A stretch of DNA of 19,978 nt. Source: Lachnospiraceae bacterium UBA3820 (GTDB taxonomy: Bacteria; Bacillota; Clostridia; Lachnospirales; Lachnospiraceae). A program made the position numbers and the translations under genes. The stretch covers positions 1-19,978 of the forward strand of contig DFDU01000035.1 of assembly GCA_002369325.1 (NCBI GenBank). The letters are read 5' to 3'. Below are positions 15,963-19,978 of the stretch, one piece after another (position 1 is the stretch's first letter; each line of letters opens with the position of its first letter). The notes under the pieces were generated by a model. That model was not told the DNA's origin. It made no database searches and saw only the letters and a program-made list of their open reading frames with translations.

Positions 15963-17672
15963 TTATATATCAGTTACGTAAGCCTCGCTTCCAAGCTTTA
16001 CATGAACTATCTTATGATTATATGTCAATTTGTTATATGCTATTTTAAGTTTTGTTGAAGTCCTAAGCTTAATGCCCTTAGGAAGATACTTCATAACCGG
16101 TTCTTCTTCCATAATCTTATAATCAGACTTCCAGGCAGTGAAAACCTTGTATGCATCATTTAAACTAAAATGCTTTTTTCTTTTCATAATTGCCGTATTC
16201 TTAAGAAACATATTTGCATATTTTGTCGCACCTGATGTTGAAATGGTAAAAACCATCTCACAACTCGGAAAACGATTGGCAATTTTTTCAACAAGTTCAC
16301 GCACATCATTTTTTTTGAAATAAGAAAGTGTATCATTACATACAAATATCACACCCTGATTACGCTTGCAGGATATATCATCAATCCATGAAAAATCAAG
16401 AATACTCCTGCCTATGGTTTTTTCTCTTTTTCTCTCACCATACATGGCTCTTCTTACAGACATAATATTGTGAGTATCGACACTGTACCACTGAATTCTT
16501 CCGTTATCTACCCTTTCAAACATATTATCAAGGCCACAGCCAAGATTAACAACGGTACAGTTAGGGAATTTCAAAATATATTGTTTAACCTTTTGATCAC
16601 AAGCTGCAAGCGTTGTGGCAAGTATCAGATTTTGGTATTCATTCAAACGGGTATTGATTTTCGAATAATCAAATCTATGATCATAAATAAACTTAGATGC
16701 CCACTCATCTTTAATTATATCCGGATATCTCTTTGTCCAGTCAGACAAAAGCTTCAAGGGATAAATATCATTTACCGAATTATCATAAGTATTATCTATT
16801 ACATCCACCAAATATCCGTATGCTTCTTTCTGTATATTGCTCTTTTCATAAATTATAAAATCATGATAAGCCTCATCAAACTCAAAAAATCTTACGTTTA
16901 CACCTTGAGTTTTAGCCTTATTGTAAAATGCTCTGGCATAACAGTTAAACATATCCTCAACACTTGAAAAAAGTACTACATCATCGCATAAATCAGTATA
17001 ATCACCATAGAAAGGACTGGTATAATCAGTCTTTACAGCATAGTCCTTAACCCAATAATCATTAATGAAATTTTTTAATTGATTATTATAAAAAATCCTG
17101 CCACTCTTATCAATCGTATCACTGATTATTGCTTCAAGCTCCGTATCAAAAAACTCCGTATCAATAAGCGGCGAAAGCATAATAAGCTGGTCAGGCTTTC
17201 TTAAGCCTTCATTCCACGCAATCATTGCAATAGAAAGAGCCAGACCGGCGCCGGAAGAATCTCCCATAAGTATAACCTTATCAACATCATGACCCATTGT
17301 AAAATCCGAATATGCCTTACAAAGCATCTTAAATGTTTCTTTACAATTATTTTCCGGGGCAATCGGATACATAGGTACAAAAAGTCCGCATCCCGTATCC
17401 AAAGCAAGCTTTGATATAAAATCCCATTGTTCACCGTCTATATTAAAAAACATCGAACTTCCATAAAGAAAAATAATATACGTTCCGTTAAAGAGCTCTC
17501 TCGGAACTATTCTGTAGCTTTTAAATCCGGACTCCATCAATTCATCAACTTCAAAAAGCTTTGTTATTTTTTCCGGAACTCTGTCAACATATTTTTTTCT
17601 CTCCGAAAGAATGAAATCACGTATTCCTTCAATATTAAGTTTTGTTACACTTGAAGATATCTTTCTCATCAT
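15963..17672 (-). CDS. alpha/beta-hydrolase fused to a SAM-dependent (LCM-like) methyltransferase
   Basis: 569 residues from the ATG at 17672. Residues 55-295 are an HSL-type alpha/beta-hydrolase: YIIFLYGSSMFFN where the family has the HGG oxyanion segment, VPMYPIAPEN, MGDSSGAG (Ser139 in G-x-S-x-G), SSVEDMF (Asp240) and AYHDF (His270), a complete Ser-Asp-His triad. Residues 330-520 resemble leucine carboxymethyltransferase/PPM1-type enzymes: VVNLGCGLDNMFER (375-387, SAM motif I), WYSVDTHNI (Asp399) and VIFVCNDTLSYF. The two activities on one chain suggest ester or lactone handling with O-methylation, but the substrate is unknown. AAAGG lies just upstream; the next ATG (17669) is equally possible. 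An ATG at 17714 is too near the -10 box. First gene of an operon with the NatA-type ATPase and permease-protease. Confidence 0.82.
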   Translation of the reverse strand: MMRKISSSVTKLNIEGIRDFILSERKKYVDRVPEKITKLFEVDELMESGFKSYRIVPRELFNGTYIIFLYGSSMFFNIDGEQWDFISKLALDTGCGLFVPMYPIAPENNCKETFKMLCKAYSDFTMGHDVDKVILMGDSSGAGLALSIAMIAWNEGLRKPDQLIMLSPLIDTEFFDTELEAIISDTIDKSGRIFYNNQLKNFINDYWVKDYAVKTDYTSPFYGDYTDLCDDVVLFSSVEDMFNCYARAFYNKAKTQGVNVRFFEFDEAYHDFIIYEKSNIQKEAYGYLVDVIDNTYDNSVNDIYPLKLLSDWTKRYPDIIKDEWASKFIYDHRFDYSKINTRLNEYQNLILATTLAACDQKVKQYILKFPNCTVVNLGCGLDNMFERVDNGRIQWYSVDTHNIMSVRRAMYGERKREKTIGRSILDFSWIDDISCKRNQGVIFVCNDTLSYFKKNDVRELVEKIANRFPSCEMVFTISTSGATKYANMFLKNTAIMKRKKHFSLNDAYKVFTAWKSDYKIMEEEPVMKYLPKGIKLRTSTKLKIAYNKLTYNHKIVHVKLGSEAYVTDI

Positions 17673-17719
17673 GCACCTTTTACATAAAGTTCTTAACTCA
17701 AAATTTAAATTCAAATATT

Positions 17720-17728
17720 ATTATAACA
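17720..17728 (-). promoter_or_regulatory. extended -10 promoter of the hydrolase-exporter operon
   Basis: The minus strand reads TGTTATAAT, an extended -10 element. The -35 region is poor. The expected transcript start is near 17713, about 40 nt before the ATG pair. Confidence 0.6.
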
Positions 17729-17739
17729 TTTTTACATAA

Positions 17740-17767
17740 AAAAAGGAATCTAAAATGATTCCTTTTT
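17740..17767 (-). terminator. intrinsic terminator of the LCP gene
   Basis: Arms 17740-17750 and 17757-17767 form an 11-bp stem with a 6-base loop, followed on the minus strand by a run of T. It lies 9 bases after the LCP stop and just before the next operon's -10 element, separating the two units. Confidence 0.85.
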
Positions 17768-17775
17768 CATATTTA

Positions 17776-18912
17776 CTATTCAAATGATTGTGGATTAATC
17801 ACAATTTCCTGTGCGCCGATTCCCGTTTCATTTTGTATAGCCGAACTTATATTTTGAACCTTGGCTGTAGGCACATAACCCTGCTCGCCAAAGAGGAATT
17901 CATGAAGTGCGGTAACATTTGAATTAAGATCCCCCGGCACAATTACCGAACCTTTTGTATCATGTGTAACAGGTGTATAAGCAAACGGGAAACCGACCGT
18001 ATCGCCAAGCTGATATTCAAATACTGCGTTGGCCAAAGTTTTTATTTCATCCTCTGTAAGGCTTGTAGCTATCTGAGGGAAAACATCATCAATTATAGTA
18101 TCAATCGTTCCCAAATCCGAGCTCTTTGCCTTTGCAAACATCTTTGAAATTACATCTCTCTGTCTTTCAGTTCTGGTAATATCTCCCTGATCCGTACTTC
18201 TTATTCTTGCATATGCCGTGGCCTGTGTACCGTTTAAAAGCACATCTCCCGTTGTAAAAACACCATCGGAATAAATACCCGTTACCGCAATCTGTTCTGA
18301 TATGGCAAGGTTAAGAACCGGAAGTTCATTTTCTTCAATATGAACGGTAATACCACCCAAATCATCTATTGCCTTTGTAAGTCCGAGGAAATTAACGGTA
18401 ACAAAATCCGTAATCTGTAGGTCAAGGTTTGCATTCAAGGTTTTAATAGCAAGCTGAGGACCTCCGTAAGAGTATGCCGCATTAACCTTTGCCGTAAGTC
18501 CCGAATCATTTTCAATCTCAAGAAGTGTATCTCTGTAAACCGAAACAATCTTAACTTCCTTTGTTTCACTGTTTATACTCGCAATCATTATGGAGTCGCT
18601 TCGTGTTCCCTGTCCGAGATTTGATACATCTCTTGCATCAACACCAAACAATGCAATTGTCTTATATTTTGATTGAGAGCTTGTATCAAGCTCTTCATTT
18701 ATCGCAAGATCACCTTCATCAATTTCAACCTTATTTATCTTTCCTATCTTAGAATCAAAATAGAACATAAGATAAGCAACAACCATAAGTCCCAATATAA
18801 TGAGCTCCGCAAAAAATGCAACAACCCACTTTATCATAGATCCGTTTTTGTTTTGATTTTTTGTATTAGTTGCTTTATTATTCGATTTCTTTTTATTTTT
18901 TTTGTTACTCAT
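17776..18912 (-). CDS. LytR-CpsA-Psr (LCP) family cell-wall glycopolymer ligase
   Basis: 378 residues. Seen: a Lys/Asn-rich cytoplasmic tail (1-26), one membrane helix (27-51), then the LCP domain with TIALFGVDARD (Asp92, Arg94), GTRSDSIMIASI (Arg104, Asp106), VSVYRDTLLEI (Arg127), NAAYSYGGP, VNFLGLTKAIDDLGGI and TAYARIRSTDQGDITRTERQR, the residues that bind Mg and the lipid pyrophosphate. Family role: transfer of teichoic acid, capsule or other glycopolymer from undecaprenyl-PP to peptidoglycan on the outer face of the membrane. About 90 residues after the domain end without an added LytR_C domain. The ribosome binding site AAAGG is rather far (12 nt). It is divergent from a glycosyltransferase gene and probably belongs to the same process. 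Confidence 0.93.
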   Translation of the reverse strand: MSNKKNKKKSNNKATNTKNQNKNGSMIKWVVAFFAELIILGLMVVAYLMFYFDSKIGKINKVEIDEGDLAINEELDTSSQSKYKTIALFGVDARDVSNLGQGTRSDSIMIASINSETKEVKIVSVYRDTLLEIENDSGLTAKVNAAYSYGGPQLAIKTLNANLDLQITDFVTVNFLGLTKAIDDLGGITVHIEENELPVLNLAISEQIAVTGIYSDGVFTTGDVLLNGTQATAYARIRSTDQGDITRTERQRDVISKMFAKAKSSDLGTIDTIIDDVFPQIATSLTEDEIKTLANAVFEYQLGDTVGFPFAYTPVTHDTKGSVIVPGDLNSNVTALHEFLFGEQGYVPTAKVQNISSAIQNETGIGAQEIVINPQSFE

Positions 18913-18967
18913 TTTTCAATATAACCTTTCATAAGACGTAATATGCCACTTTTAATCTACCTGCTAT

Positions 18968-18996
18968 ATGATAACTTATTACTGAAAAAAAAACAA
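18968..18996 (-). promoter_or_regulatory. promoter of the LCP gene
   Basis: Minus strand: TTGTTT (18991-18996), 17 bp, TATCAT (18968-18973), about 56 nt before the ATG. Confidence 0.65.
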
Positions 18997-19025
18997 CAGC
19001 AATTGTAATTATTTTTTTGCTGTGT
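18994..19025. repeat. inverted repeat between the two divergent promoters
   Basis: ACAGCAA (18996-19002) and TTGCTGT (19017-19023) are perfect inverted copies 14 bp apart. The left arm touches the LCP -35 box and the right arm lies in the spacer of the glycosyltransferase promoter. It could be an operator for both genes; no regulator is identified. Confidence 0.4.
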
Positions 19026-19031
19026 TATACT
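19003..19031 (+). promoter_or_regulatory. promoter of the glycosyltransferase gene
   Basis: TTGTAA (19003-19008), 17 bp, TATACT (19026-19031), with a TGT extension before the -10. The two divergent -35 boxes are only 6 bp apart. Confidence 0.75.
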
Positions 19032-19062
19032 ACATAAAGCATAAAACGGTGGTTAAAAAAAT

Positions 19063-19839
19063 ATGGATAAATTAAATGTTTCTGAATTTATAATTAGCGA
19101 AAATTTAAAAAATAATCAAAAGAAAAAATGTCTTTGCGTAATTATGCCCGCATATAACGAAGGAATACACATCAAGGACAATCTTTTGAAGGCATCAAAA
19201 ATAATATCGGGCTTTGTTCATAATTACCAAATTATAGCGGTAGATGACGGCAGCTCGGACAATACCTTAAGCGAGATTATTTCCGCATCCGAGTCCGATT
19301 CCCAAATATCATATATAAGCTATAATCCTAACCGGGGCAAAGGCAAGGCCATAACAAGCGGTATCAGTTATGCCAACTCCGACTATATAGCATTTTTGGA
19401 TTCCGATCTTGAGCTTAATCCAATGATGCTGAAAAGCTTTCTAAAAGCCATGAAGGAAAAGAAGGCCGATATAGTTATAGGTTCCAAAATGCATAAAGAT
19501 TCCAAGCTTGAATATCCTTTAAAGAGACGAATCATGAGTTTCGGATATTATGTTATATTGAAAATAATGTTCAGGCTTGATATAAAGGATACTCAAACAG
19601 GTATTAAGCTTTTCAAATCACAGGTTATTAAATCCCTTACCGAAAATATGCTGACGGACGGGTATGCTTTTGATATAGAAATACTTGCGAGGGCTAACAA
19701 AGCCGGATGTAAAATAATAGAAATGCCTATAGAGCTTAAATTCAAAAGGGAAAGAAAAGAAAAATCCAGAATATCCTTTAAAACAAGCAAAAAGGTATTT
19801 TCGGATACACTCAAGATAAAGAAAGCTTTAAATGATTAA
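19063..19839 (+). CDS. family 2 glycosyltransferase, dolichyl-phosphate mannose synthase-like
   Basis: 258 residues. Seen: VIMPAYNEG (26-34), IIAVDDGSSDNT (57-68), NPNRGKGKAITSGI (88-101), FLDSDLELNP with the metal-binding Asp-x-Asp (113-115), VIGSKMH, DTQTGIKLF and DGYAFDIEILARANKAG, then MPIELKFKRE. This is the GT-A fold of the DPMS/polyprenyl-phosphate sugar synthase group, without a C-terminal membrane domain. Family role: transfer of a sugar from a nucleotide to a polyprenyl phosphate on the cytoplasmic face. A catalytic Asp113/Asp115 pair is present. GGTGG lies about 10 nt before ATG. The divergent LCP gene, which ligates lipid-linked polymers to the wall, supports a role in cell-wall glycopolymer supply (inference). 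Confidence 0.88.
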   Translation: MDKLNVSEFIISENLKNNQKKKCLCVIMPAYNEGIHIKDNLLKASKIISGFVHNYQIIAVDDGSSDNTLSEIISASESDSQISYISYNPNRGKGKAITSGISYANSDYIAFLDSDLELNPMMLKSFLKAMKEKKADIVIGSKMHKDSKLEYPLKRRIMSFGYYVILKIMFRLDIKDTQTGIKLFKSQVIKSLTENMLTDGYAFDIEILARANKAGCKIIEMPIELKFKRERKEKSRISFKTSKKVFSDTLKIKKALND

Positions 19840-19848
19840 ATGATATAT

Positions 19849-19884
19849 AAAAAACGGCGATTTTTACAAATCGCCGTTTTATTT
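19849..19884. terminator. bidirectional terminator, 13-bp stem
   Basis: Arms 19851-19863 and 19868-19880 are perfectly complementary (AAAACGGCGATTT and its inverse), loop TTAC, flanked by A and T runs. It lies between the converging glycosyltransferase gene and the gene at the right edge. Confidence 0.9.
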
Positions 19885-19905
19885 ATATTCTGTTAAGAAT
19901 TATAT

Positions 19906-19978
19906 TTAGAACTTACCTGCCTTTGCTGCTTCTTCGATAGAAACTGCAACTGCAACAGTCATACCAACCATAGGGTTG
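19906..19978 (-). CDS. probable GGGtGRT-family protein, C-terminal end only
   Basis: Only the last 23 codons are present; the gene enters from the right edge. The peptide NPMVGMTVAVAVSIEEAAKA, ending GKF before TAA, matches my memory of the C-terminus of GGGtGRT proteins, cytosolic clostridial proteins of unsettled function. Codon usage (regular GCA, GTT, GAA) suggests a well-expressed gene. The identification rests on very little sequence. Confidence 0.5.
   Translation of the reverse strand, partial: NPMVGMTVAVAVSIEEAAKAGKF

Noticed and set aside
16470..16967. 165-codon plus-strand ORF
   Set aside because: Antisense to the hydrolase-methyltransferase fusion, which has clear domain motifs in the same stretch.

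Overview
The window is AT-rich Gram-positive DNA. It fits an endospore-forming member of the Clostridia, most likely Lachnospiraceae. The reasons are a clear SpoIIID regulator, strong GGAGG-type ribosome binding sites, sigma-A promoters with 17-bp spacing, lipoproteins with Thr/Glu-rich tethers, a TM-anchored GH25 lysozyme, LCP and YkuD envelope enzymes, and a 40-residue cell-surface repeat seen in that family. I see no rRNA, tRNA, CRISPR array, insertion sequence or prophage gene.

Left part (1-3590, minus strand): a cobalamin riboswitch with its own promoter heads an operon of three surface lipoproteins. These are an exported CbiK-type cobaltochelatase, a protein with two related beta-rich domains of unknown ligand (NEAT-like in pattern), and an iron/cobalamin-class substrate-binding protein cut by the left edge. 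Together they suggest B12-repressed capture, and perhaps metallation, of a tetrapyrrole outside the cell, followed by ABC import encoded beyond the window.

3588-7926: a secreted L,D-transpeptidase with C-terminal surface repeats; then, on the same strand, a MATE exporter lying downstream of a HdeD/DUF308 membrane protein; and a divergent PHP-domain phosphoesterase (plus strand).

7889-11120 (minus strand): an SbcD/YhaO-like and SbcC/YhaN-like pair lies one nucleotide apart. It looks ordinary by architecture, but catalytic motifs are altered in both partners: GNHD to GSSD and GHIH to GYIH in the nuclease, and Walker A, signature and Walker B in the ATPase. The ATPase also has two membrane segments inside its coiled-coil region. 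This is the most surprising feature of the window. SpoIIID follows, with a likely UUG start.

11195-13175: a membrane-anchored C39-like cysteine peptidase (plus) and a membrane-anchored GH25 lysozyme (minus) converge on a shared terminator.

13176-17728 (minus strand): a three-gene operon of an alpha/beta-hydrolase-methyltransferase fusion, an ABC ATPase, and an ABC-2 permease fused to a CPBP protease. It resembles a small-molecule or peptide modification and export unit of unknown product. 17740-19978: an LCP cell-wall ligase and a family 2 glycosyltransferase are divergently transcribed from facing promoters that share an inverted repeat. The 3' end of a probable GGGtGRT-family gene closes the window.
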